The notes under the pieces were generated by a model that made no database searches, was not told the origin of the DNA, and was given only the letters and a program-made list of their open reading frames with translations. This document shows positions 46,997 to 59,381 of a stretch of DNA of 64,000 bases, piece after piece. A program made the position numbers and the translations under genes. Origin of the DNA: Cherax quadricarinatus (taxonomy: Eukaryota; Arthropoda; Malacostraca; Decapoda; Parastacidae). The stretch spans positions 29,741,579 through 29,805,578 of the forward strand of contig NC_091340.1 in assembly GCF_038502225.1 (NCBI RefSeq), written 5' to 3'. How positions within the stretch are numbered: position 1 is the stretch's first letter; the number at the start of each line of letters is the position of its first letter.

Positions 46997-47019
46997 TGAT
47001 AAATTAGACACATGTGCAT
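46997..47019 (+). repeat. tiny PLE-unit end fragment
   Basis: TGATAAATTAGACACATGTG plus CA, the terminal sequence of ribozyme units, embedded alone in the satellite. Confidence 0.45.
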
Positions 47020-47556
47020 TGATCTACAACAACAACACCAGCCATAACAACACCACCATCTATAACAACAACACCAGACATAATAACACCACCAGTCACA
47101 ATAACACCAGCCACAACAACACCAGCCATAACAACAACACCAGCCACAATAACACCAGCCATAACAATACCAGCCATGACAACAACACCAGCCTTTACAG
47201 CACCAAAAGCCATAAAACACCAGCCATAACAACACCACCAGCCATAACAACACCACCAGCCATAACATCACCTCCAGCCATAACAACACCACCAGCCATA
47301 ACAACACCACCAGCCATAACATCACCTCCAGCCATAACAAGACATCTCTGCCATAACAACACCAGCCATAACATCACCTCCAGCCATAACAAGACATCTC
47401 TGCCATAACAACACCAGCCATAACAATAGCCATAACACAATCACCAGTCATAACAACAGCCATAACAACACACCATCTGTAACAACACCAGCCATAACAA
47501 CACCAACCATAAAAACACCAGCCATGACACTATCACCAGCCATAACAACACCAGAA

Positions 47557-50500
47557 ATACTACCTGGGAGGTACTACTACCCAGGGAGGTACTACCACCC
47601 AGGGAGGTACTACCACCCAGGGAGGTACTACCACCCAGGGAGGTACTACCACCCAGGGAGGTACTACTACCCAGGGAGGTACTACCACCCAGGGAGGTAC
47701 TACCACCCAGGGAGGTATTACCACCCAGGGAGGTACTACCACCCAGGGAGGTACTACCACCCAGGGAGGTATTACCACCCAGGAGTGTGCCTACCACCAG
47801 GAGGTACACACCCAGGAGGTGGCCAACACCCAGGAGGTGGCCACCACTCAGGAGGGGCCTGCCTGACCAGGGAGATGTACTACTACCCAGGAGGTGTGAC
47901 TACCAGGGAGGTACTACTCACCCAGGCAAGAGGTATTACCACCCAGTGGAGGTAGCTCACCACCCAGATAAAATAACACCAGGGAGGCACTACTGACCAG
48001 GAGGCATTATCAACCCAGGAGGAGTACTACCATCCAGGAGGTACTACCACCAGGAGGCACTTCACTACCCATGGGAGTAACACCACCTGTGAGGTACACT
48101 ACTCAGGGAGGCATCACTACCCAGGGAGTGGCAACTCACTGACCAGGGAGGTACTATCACCCAGGAGGTACTCACCACCCAGGGAGGGCCACACCAGGAG
48201 GGTACTCACCCAGGAGGTGACACTCACCCAGGATACTCACCAATTCAGGAGGCACTACCAATCCAGGAGGCTCACTCACCCAGGAGGTACTAACACAGGG
48301 AGGTGATATTACCACCCAGGAGGTACTACCACCCAGGAGGCACTACCACCCAGGAGGTACTACAACTCCGTGAGTGTACTAAAACCCAGGGAGGTACCAT
48401 TACCCAGGAGGCACTACTCACCTGAGGTATTACCATCTAGAGGGCCACTGGTTCAGGAGGTCATCCCAGGGAGGGTGATACCACCCAGGAGGACACACCA
48501 GGAGGCCACCACACTCCAGGAGGTACTCACTGCCCAGGAGGCATTACCACCCAGGAGGTATTACCACCAGGAGGCACTTCACACCCAGGGGAGGTACTAC
48601 CACCCAGGAGGCGACTCACACCAGGAGGTATCATCACCCAGGGAGGTACTACCACCTGTGGGAGGTACTACTACCCAGGGGAGGTATTACCACCAGGAGG
48701 CAGCATTAATACCCGTGGAGGTATTACACACCCAGGAGGTACTTCAATACCCAGGAAGGTACTGCTACCACCCAGGAGGTGACACCACCCAGGAGGTACT
48801 CACACCCAGGAGTGTGCACTACCAATTCAGGAGTACTCACCACCCGTGGAGAGGCCACACCAGGAGGTAGCCACCACCAGGAGGTAGATGTCACCAGGGA
48901 GGCACTATCACCCAGGAGGCACACCACCAGGAGGCATTACCACCCAGGAGCAGTATTACTGACCCAGGAGGTATTTCAGCCACCCAGGAGGTACTACCAC
49001 CAGGAGGCATTACCACCAGGAGGTACTACCACTCAGGAGGTACTACCACCCAGGAGGCATAACACTAGGAGCAGTACCACCATCCAGGAGGCACTACTAC
49101 CCAGGAGATACTCACCCAGGAGGTACTACCACCCAGGAGTACTACCACCCAGGAGGTACTTACTACCCAGGGAGGTACTACCACCCAGGGAGGTACTACT
49201 ACCCAGGAGGTACTATTTACCCAGGAGGTACTACTACCCAGGAGGCATTAATACCCAGGAGGTACTTCATAACCCAGGGAAATGATTGCCCAGGGAGGTA
49301 CTACATCTATGAGGTACTTCATCACCCAGGAGGCAATGCAACACCAGGAGTACTAACACCCAGGAGGTATTAAACACTGTGATAACTTTACCAACTATGG
49401 AGAAATAGACACCCAGGGAGGTACTACCACCCAGGAGGGTACTACCACTCTGGGAGGTATTTCACCCAGGAGGCACTACCACCCAGGAGGTACTACCACC
49501 CAGGGAGACATTTACTCAGGAGGTATTACTACCCAGGAGGTACACACCCAGGAGGCACACACCCAGGAGGTATCACCACCCAGGAGGCATTACCAATCAC
49601 AGGGAGGTACCACCACCCAGGGAGGTACTTCACCACCCAGGAGGAGCACACTCCAGGAGGTAGTCAATACCCAGAGGTACTACCACCCAGGAGGCACACA
49701 CCCAAGGAGGCACTACCACCCAGGAGGTATTACATCAAGGAGGTATTACACCCAGGAGGTACTACCACCAGGAGGTATTTACTTCACCTGGTGGGAGGTA
49801 CTACCACCCAGGATATGACACACCCAGGAGTGTACTACCACCCAGGAGGTACTACCACCCAGAGGTATTATCACCCAGGAGGCACTAACACCAGGAGGTA
49901 TTACCACCCAGGAGGTACTACCACCAGGAAGGTATCAACACCCAGAGGTATTATCTAGGGAGATTACTTACCCAGGGAGGTGAAACATTTACCACCAGGA
50001 GGTACTTACCACCAGGAGGTACTACACCCAGGAGGTACTACCACCCAGGAGGTATTATTTGACCAGGAGGCACTCACCACCCAGGAGGCATTACTGACCC
50101 AGGGGAGGTGATTCATCACAGTGGAGAGGTGCATTTCACCACCAGGAGGTATTACGAATCTATGGAGGTACTCCACCACCCAGGAGGCATTATCACCCAG
50201 GAGGTACTTCACTACCCGTGATCGTACCACCACCCAGGAGGCATACCATCTACGGAGGTACTCACCAATTCAGGAGGCATTGCTCACCCCCTGGGAGCAG
50301 CACTACACCAGGAATAGGAGCCACTGACTCCAGGAGGCACTACCACCCGTGAAGGTACTTTCACCACCCAGGAGGTGGCCACACCAGGGAGGTACTTCAC
50401 ACCCAGGAGGTACTAACACCCAGGGAGGTACTATCACCCAGGGAGGCATCACCGACCCAGGAGGCATTACTGATCTGTGGAAGGGTATTACCACCCAGGA

Positions 50501-53500
50501 GGCACTAATACTCCAGGAGGCATTTTCAACACCCAGAGGAGCAACACCTGGTGAGCAGTATTACCACCTGTGAGGCACTACCACCAGGTGAGGCATTACC
50601 ACCTGTGGTATCACCTGAGAGAGGTATCTTCACCACCAGGAGGTACTACCACCCAGGAGCGTATTACCACCAGGAGGCACTACCACCCAGGAGGTACTTA
50701 CACCCAGGAGGTAATACCACCTGTGGGAGGTGGATTTAACTTTACCCAGGAGGCACAACCACCCCAGTGGAGTGGTACACCATCCAGGAGGTATTTACCA
50801 CCAGGAGGACAATACCCATGAGGTATTCATTACTCAGGAGGTACTACTTCATCCCAGTGTGGAGGTACTTCACACCTGTGGAGGTACTTCACCACCCAGG
50901 GAGGTACTACTCACTCAGGAGGGCATTTCACTATCTAGGAGGCCACATTCCAGGGAGAACTACCACCAAGGGAGGTACTCATTACCGAGGAGGTGTTTAC
51001 CATCTAGGAGGTACTACCAACTATGAAGCTGCATTACCATCCCCAGTGAGGTACTCACCACCCAGGGAGGCACATCACCCAGTGTGAGGACACTACCTAG
51101 TGAGCAAAGTACTCACACACCCAGGAGTAGACTACCACCCTGGGAGGTATTACCACCAGGAGGTATTACCACCAGGAGGTACTTCACACCCAGGAGGTAC
51201 TACTCACCCAGAGAGGTACTGGCCCACCCAGGAGGTATTATCATTCAGGAGGTGCACTCACACCCAGGAGGTACTACCACCCAGGAGTGTATTACCACCC
51301 AGTGATAGCACTAACTCACCCAGGAGGTACACCACACCCAGGAGTGGGACACACTCAGGAGGTATTTCACTACCCAGGGAGGTGTTACAGCACCAGGAGG
51401 TATTATTTCACCCAGTGGAGGCACACACCAGTGAGGTGCACTTTCACCACCTACTGAGTGTGTTCATCACCCAGGAGACACACCCAGGAGTACTCACACT
51501 CAGAGGCACTAACACCTGTGAGGCATTACCACCCAGGAGGTGAAACACACCCAGGAGGAAGACACCAGGAGGTACTACCACCCAGGAAGGTACTACCACC
51601 CAGGAGGTGACACACCCAGGAGGTACTCACCAACCCATGAGCAGCATCTTCACACCAGGAGTGTACCACACCCAGGAGGCATTACTGCTCCAGGTGAGAG
51701 CCACCATCCAGGAGGCATTACCATCCAGGAGGCACTACCACCCAGGAGGTACTACCACCCAGGAGGACACACCAGGGGAGGTATTACCACCTGTGGAGGC
51801 ATACCACCAGGAGGTACTTCACCACCCAGAGGTATTATCACCACGGAGGTACTACCACCCAGGAGGCAATTTTCACCACCCAGGAGCAGACACACACCCT
51901 GGGAGGTACTACCACCCAGGAGGTAATACCATTACCCAGGGAGTACTACCACCCAGGAGGGGTGACACACCCAGGAGGCACTACTCCCAGAGTGGGGCAC
52001 TACCACCCAGGAGGTACTACCACCCAGGGAGGCATTACCACCCAGGAGTACTACCACCAGGGAGGTATTACCACCAGAGGTACTACTACCCAGGGAGGTA
52101 CTAACACCCAGGAGGTATTACCACCAGGATGTATTACCACTCCAGGAGGTACTACCACCACAGGGAGGTTCTACCACCCAGGAGGCAGACATAACTCCAG
52201 GATTGCATTAGACACTCCAGGAGCAAGTACTACCACCCAGGGAGGTACACCCAGGAGTGTGGGCTACCACCCAGGGAGGTACTCATTACCCAGGAGGTAC
52301 TACCACCCAGGAGGTACTACTACTCCAAGGAGGTGGCTACCACCCAGGGAGGTGCATTACGCACCAGGGAGTCACCACCCAGGAGGCACGAATACCTATG
52401 GAGGCATTACTACTCAGGAGGCATTAACACCCAGGAGTGTACTACTACCCAGGAGGCACTACCACAATAATGAGGAGGTACTCACGCACCCATGGAGGCA
52501 CACTAATTCAGGAGGTAGTACCACCCAGGAGGTACTAACACCCAGGGAGTGTACCACACCCAGGAGTGTATCACCACCAGGAGGTACTACCACCCAGGAG
52601 GGTATTACCACCCAGAAATCACCACCCAGGAGGTGGACTACTGCCCAGGAGGAGACACACCCAGGAGGGTATTACCACCCAGGAGGCACTACCACGCAGG
52701 AGGTACTACCACCCAGGATTTCACACTGACCCAGGAAGGTACTATCACCCAGGAGGTACTACCACCCAGGAGGGGCCTACCACCCAGGGAGGACACACCC
52801 AGGAGGATACCACCCAGGAGGTACTTCACACTCAGGAGGTACTTACCACCCAGGGAGGTACTACCACCCAGGAGGTATTACCACCAGGAGTGGGTATTGA
52901 CCACCCAGGAGGCACTACCACCCACGGAGTGCACACACCAGGAGGGGCCACACTGTGGAGGCACTCACACCAGGAGGTAGAGTTACCACCAGGAGGTACT
53001 CACTACTCCAGGAGGCACACACCCAGGAGGCACTACCACCCAGGAGGCATTAATACCTGTGAGGCATTACTCACCCAGGAGTGCATTTGGTCACCACAGG
53101 AGGTACTCACACCCAGGAGAAGACGCACTCCAGGAGGTGAGTTACCACCCAGAGGTACCACACCCAGGGAGGTATCACCACCCAGGGAAGTATTACCACC
53201 AGGGAGGTGCATACCACCTCAGGAGGTACTACCACCCAGGGGAGGTACTCTACATCACCCAGGAGGCACACACTAATTCAGGAGGTACTACTATCTAGGA
53301 GGCACACATTCCAGGAGGACATTGACCCAGATAGGTACTACCACCCAGTGAGGTACTACCACCCAGGAGGTATTACCACCCAGGAGGTACTACCACCCAG
53401 GGAGGTACTACTATCTATAGGAGTGGTATCATTTCATCTAGGAGGTACTACCACCCAGGAGGTACTACCACCCAGAGAGGCACCACTACTCCAGGATGTA

Positions 53501-56500
53501 CCACTCACCCAGGAGTGGTACTAATACCCAGGAGGGCCACTACCCAGGGAGTGTATCACCACCCAGGAGGTATCATTCATGTGGAGGTACTACTAATTCA
53601 TGGAGGTACTACCACCCAGGAGTACTATCATCTAGGGGAGGGCACATGCCCACTCCAGGAGTACTACTCAGCCAGGGAGCAGCACTACCACCCAGGGAGG
53701 TATTACACCTCAGGAGGTACTACTCAGCGAGGTATCATTGGCTCAGGAGGTACTACCACCCAGGAGGTACCACACCCATGAGGTACTACCATCCAGGAGG
53801 TACTACCACCCAGGAGGCATTTCACCACCCAGGGAGGCACTACACCAGGGAGGTGTTTGCCCACCAGGCAGGCACTACCACCCAGGCAGCATTACCACTC
53901 CAGGGGAGGCATTACACCAGGAGGCACTGACACCTGTGGAGCAGTACTACTACTCCAGGGAGGGTATTACACCAGGGAGGCATCTACCACCCAGGAGGCA
54001 TTACAATCTGTGGAGGTATTACCACCCAGGAGGCACATACCATCACAGGGAGGTATCACACCCAGGAGGTACTACCACCAGGAGGTATTACCACCCATTG
54101 AGGTACTACTACCCAGGGAGGTATTTAATACCCAGTGGAGGCACACTGTCCCAGGGAGGCTACCACCCAGGAGCGGGCGCTCACCCAGGAGGCATCACTA
54201 CCCGGGAGGTATTAACCACCCAGAGGTATCAACACCTGTGGGAGGTACTACTCACCCAGGAGGTACACACCAGGAGGCACTACCACCCAGGAGGTACTAA
54301 TACCCAGGAGGTACTACCACCCAGGAGGTATTAATACCCAGGAGGTACTACTTACCCAGGAGGCATTCTCCACCTAGGAAGTACTACTGACTCAGGAAGG
54401 TACTTCACACCCAGGAGGTAATACTATTCAGGGAGGTATTACTACCCAGGAGGTACTACTACCCAGGGAGGTATCATCACCTAGGAGGTATTGACACCCA
54501 GGAGGTAGCTACCACCCAGGAGTGTATTACCACTCAGGACAGTATTACTACCCAGGAGGCACAATACCCAGGAGTGTACTACACCCACTGTCTTGAGGCA
54601 TTTCACACCCAGGGAGGTATTACTCCAGGAGGGCCACCACCCAGGAGTGTTACTTCAACACCCAGGAGGTATTAATACTCCAGGAGGTATCACTCACCGT
54701 GGAGTGTGGCTTATCACCCAGGAGGGACTCAATACCCAGAAGGTATTACAATTCAGGGAGGAGTTACATCCAGGAGGTATCACTACTACCCATGGGAGTA
54801 TTTTACCACCCAGGAGGCAATACTACCACCAGGAGGCACTGATCACCCAGGAGGTACTACACCCAGGGAGGTATTATCAATCAGGAGGCATTTCCACACC
54901 CAGGAGGTACTTACCACCCAGAGGTGACACACTCCAGGGAGGAGCACACCCAGGGAGTGTACTCACCACCCAGGAGGTACTACTATCTATGAGGTGACAC
55001 ACCCAGGAGGCATTTAACACCCAGGAGGCCACTACCCTAGGAGGTATTACCACCCAGGAGGCACTACCACCCAGGAGGTACTACTTACCCAGGAGGTACA
55101 CCCAGGAGGTATTACTACCCAGGAGGCACTACCACCCAGGAGGCATTACTATCTAGGAGTGCACACACCCAGGAGTGTACTCACCACCCAGGAGGCAATA
55201 ACACCTGGTGAAGGTATTACCACCCAGGAGGCACTACTCACCCAGGAGTGCACTCACACCAGGAGTGTATTACCAATCTGCGGAAGCATTACCACTCCAG
55301 AGGTACTAACACCCAGGGAGGTTCTACCAATTCAGGAGGTACACATCCAGGGAGCAAGTACTAACACTCAGGTAGGCACTACCACCCAGGAGGTATTACC
55401 ACCCAGGAAAATACCACCCAGGAGGTACTACTACCCAGGGAGGATTACTAACTGTGGAGTGTACTTCATCACCCACAGAGGGCACCACCTGTGGAGGTAT
55501 TAATACTCAGGAGGCATCACCACCCAGGAGGTCACCAATCTGTGGAGGTACTTACTACCCAGAGGTATTTGACACCCCAGGGAGGACATTACCCAGGAGG
55601 ATTTCACCACCAGGAGGTACCACTAAATTCAGAGTGCACTACCACCCAGGGAGGTACTAACACCAGGAGGTACTTACCACCCAGGGGAGGTGAGCCATCA
55701 TTCAGGAGGTATCATCATCTCAGGAGGGCACACCCAGGAGTGTGGCACACTCCAGGAGGCACTACCACCCAGGAGGCACTACTACCCAGGAGGCATCACC
55801 CAGGAGGTGATCAACACCCAGGAGGTACTACCACGCAGGAGGTACTAACACTCAGAGGAGTGGGCATACCACCAGGAAGGTACTAATACCCAGGAGGTAT
55901 CAATACCCTGGGTGAACACCACCAGGAGGTTTTACTTCACCCAGGAGGTATTACCACCCAGAGGTATCACACTCCAGGAGACACACCAGGAGGTACTACT
56001 ACCCAGGAGGTACTACACACCCAGGGAGGTACTTACCCATTACAGGAGGCATTACCACTCCAGGAGGTACTACCACCCAGGAGATATTACCACCTAGAGG
56101 TACTACCACCCAGGAGGTACAACACCAGGAGGTACACACACCCAGGAGGGGTACCACCACCCAGGAGGTACTACCACCCAGGAGGCTCACACCCTGGGAG
56201 TGTACTACTACACCCAGGAGTGGCACTACCACCCAGGGAAGTATTACCACCCAGGAGGTATTACCACCCAGGAGGCACAACCACCAGGAGGTACTACCAT
56301 CCAGGAGGTGACACACCCAGGGAGGTACTACTTACTCAGGGAGGTACTCACCTCCCAGGGAGGTATTACCACCAGGAGGTTTACTCACTCAGGAGGTACA
56401 CACCAGGGAGGCTATTTAGCCCATGAGGTACTCACCACCCAGGAGGTACTACTACTCAGGAGGTATTGTTTACCCAGGAGGCTCACCACCCAGGGAGGCA

Positions 56501-57299
56501 CTACTACCCAGGGAGGCACTACTACCCAGGAGGCCACTCACCCAGGGAGGTACTACTACCCAGGGAGGTACGGGCCACCCAGGAGGTACTCACCACCCAG
56601 TGAGGCACTACACCCAGGAGGCTCAACACCCATGGAGGCATTACCACCCAGGGAGGGCTTCACGCCCAGGAGGTACCACACCCAGGGAGGTACTACCAGC
56701 CAGGAGGTACTACCACCCAGAGAGGTATTACCACCCAGGAGGCACTACTACCCAGCGAGGTACAACTACCCAGGAGGACACACCAGGAGGTACTGACACC
56801 AGGAGGTACTACCACCTGCTCCCAGGAGGCACTACCACCCAGAGGTACTACCACCCAGGAGGTACTACATCTAGGCAGTACTACCACCTATGGCAGGCAT
56901 TTCACACCAGGAGGTACTACCACCCAGGAGGTATTTCACACTCCAGGAGGTACCACACCCAGGAGGTATTACTACCCAGTGAGGTACTACTACCCAGGAG
57001 GCATTTACCACCCCATGGGAGGTACTACCACCCAGGGAGGTACTACCACCCAGGGAGGTACTACCACCCAGGGAGGTACTACCACCCAGGGAGGTACTAC
57101 CACCCAGGGAGGTACTACCACCCAGGGAGGTACTACCACCCAGGGAGGTACTACCACCCAGGGAGGTACTACCACCCAGGGAGGTACTACCACCCAGGGA
57201 GGTACTACCACCCAGGGAGGTACTACCACCCAGGGAGGTACTACCACCCAGGGAGGTACTACCACCCAGGGAGGTACTACCACCCAGGGAGGTACTACC
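47557..57299. repeat. 18-bp satellite, 9.7 kb
   Basis: The unit is GGAGGTACTACCACCCAG. About 12 units at the left (47566-47783) and 16 at the right (57017-57299) are nearly perfect, while the 9.2 kb between is very noisy: GGGAGG shortened to GGAGG, AGTGTAC, TTCACC and ATCTGTGG variants throughout. The many open frames (PGRYYH, GGTTTQ, PPWVVV repeats) reflect the 18-bp period and are not genes. Confidence 0.95.
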
Positions 57300-57433
57300 G
57301 TCCTACCAAGTGAGTGTGAAACGGAAACCTGTAATTGTTTTGCACAATGGTAGGATGCTGGTGTCTTGTCTGTCTGATAATCACGCAAGATATAAGGTAC
57401 ATCTTGCTACTTCTACTTACACTTAGGTCACAC

Positions 57434-57594
<161 letters not shown>

Positions 57595-58630
57595 CGGACA
57601 TCTCCCCGTGGATTCTTAGAGAGGGAGCAGATATGTTGTGCGTGCCACTTACCACAATCTTCAACACGTCCCTGGAAACTGGCAACTACCTGAGGTATGG
57701 AAGACGGCAAATGTAGTTCCCATTTTTAAAAAAGGAGACAGAAAAGAGGCACTAAACTATAGACCTGTGTCATTGACGTGTATAGTATGCAAAGTTATGG
57801 AGAAGATTATCAGGAGGAGAGTGATGGAGCACCTGGAACGGAACAACAGAATAAATGCTAACCAGCACGGATTCATGGAAGGCAAATCCTGTGTCACAAA
57901 CCTTCTGGAGTTTTATGATAAAATAACAAAAGTAAGACACGAGAGAGAGGGGTGGGTTGATTGCATCTTCTTGGACTGCAAGAAGGCCTTTGACACAGTT
58001 CCTCACAAGAGATTAGTGCAGAAGCTAGACCATCCGGCGCATATAACAGGAAGGGCACTGCAATGGATTAGAGAATACCTGACAGAGGCAACAACGAGTC
58101 ATGGTACGTTATGATGTATCACAGTGGGCACCTGTGACGAGCGGGGTCCCACAGGGGTCGGTCCTAGGACCAGTGCTATTTTTGGTATATGTGAACGAGA
58201 TGATGGAAGGGTTAGACTCAGAAGTGTCCCTGTTTGCAGATGATGTGAAGTTAATGAGGAGAATTAAATCAGATGAGGACCAGGTAGGACTTCAAAGAGA
58301 CCTGGACAGACTGGACTCCTGGTCCAGCAAATGGCTTCTCGAATTTAATCCTGCCAAATGCAAAGTCATGAAGATAGGGGAAGGGCACAGAAGACCACAG
58401 ACAGAGTATAGGCTAGGTGGCCAAAGACTGCAAACCTCACTCAAGGAGAAAGATCTTGGGGTGAGTATAACACCGAGCATGTCTCCGGAAGCACACATCA
58501 ATCAGATAACTGCTGCAGCATATGGGCGCCTGGCAAACCTGAGAACATCATTCCGATACCTTTGTAAGGAATCGTTCAAGACACTGTACACCGTGTATGT
58601 CAGGCCCATACTGGAGTATGCAGCACCTGG
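57595..58630 (+). pseudogene. LINE-B copy 4: RT core, one frameshift, cut by Gypsy 2
   Basis: The frame from 57638 reads PEVWKTANVVPIFKKGDRK, NYRPVSLTCIVCKVMEKII, NANQHGFMEGKSCVTNLLEF and the motif A region FLDCKKAFDTVPHKRL. A small deletion near 58085 shifts the frame. The second frame continues with [19 protein letters not shown] (motif B) and [13 protein letters not shown] (motif C), then LEFNPAKCKVMKIGEG and YVRPILEYAAP. All catalytic boxes are intact, making this the best-preserved LINE-B RT in the window. It stops at 58630, where the Gypsy LTR begins. Confidence 0.85.
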
Positions 58631-59016
58631 TGTGGCATGCAAAGAGTACGTAACCTTTATTCGGCGCATGGACACACCCTCATTTACAGGCTATCTCCCC
58701 CAACCAGCGAACCAGGTTGCTAAGAGTTGATGATGGGGCCCCATCGTTCAACTAGTGACCAGGTTCTAGCCAATAAGAAGGTGGGATTGGCAATCGCAGA
58801 GGTTATGTGGATACCGCTCTCCTGTCTGCCCTGGTCATTCCCATTCTAGAGCTGGTTGAGCACGGTCTGCTATCTTGTGGCTTCTATTTCTGCCTTGCTT
58901 ACCGTGGAGTGCACTATACTTATTACTGTACATAGTGTACATATTGCTGTTCTAAATTGGTGAAGGATAATATAAGTCTAAACTTTTTCTGCTGTGTTTC
59001 TTTTGCTCCCATTACA
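58631..59016 (+). repeat. probable 5' LTR of Gypsy element 2
   Basis: It begins TGTGGCATGCAAAGAG exactly where LINE-B homology ends. I place the end at CCCATTACA (59016) because TGGGATAACAGG, a plausible primer-binding site, follows two bases later. The partner LTR is outside the window, so the right boundary is uncertain. Confidence 0.5.
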
Positions 59017-59381
59017 CCTGGGATAACAGGCCTTTGAAATCCTAGGTTGTAATATGGGTAGCCTGTCCGAGAGCTGGAGCTGGACTTAGAGAAACGGTTG
59101 AGCTTAGGGTGAAGCTTGTAGCAGGAACATTGTGTAGCTTGCTGTCTCGCTTCGCTTTACAAATTTTGCGTGTCAGTTGCTTATGATCAGCCTTGCTATT
59201 GTGTGATCGTTCAACAGCTCGCTACTAGCTTGTTCAGTGTGCTCGCTTCGCTACGGTCAATCTTGTGTGCAGTCGGCTTTGCTTGTATGCGTATTCTGGA
59301 ATCGTACTGTGCATAGCTAAGCGTGTTCTGCAAATTAACGTGTTACGTTGGGGTATTCGTACTGTGCATAGCGAATAACTT

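Larger units (their letters stand above)
45715..47556. repeat. CATAACAACACCACCAGC satellite
   Basis: 15- and 18-bp units of CATAACAACACCAGC and CATAACAACACCACCAGC, irregular, with a large SINE insertion at 45889-46455. Period divisible by three keeps frames open (HNNTSHN on plus, VVMAGG on minus); these are not genes. Confidence 0.85.

Noticed and set aside
46555..57388. Dozens of Pro/Tyr/Thr/Val-rich frames
   Set aside because: They track 15/18-bp satellite periods and change frame at every single-base loss.
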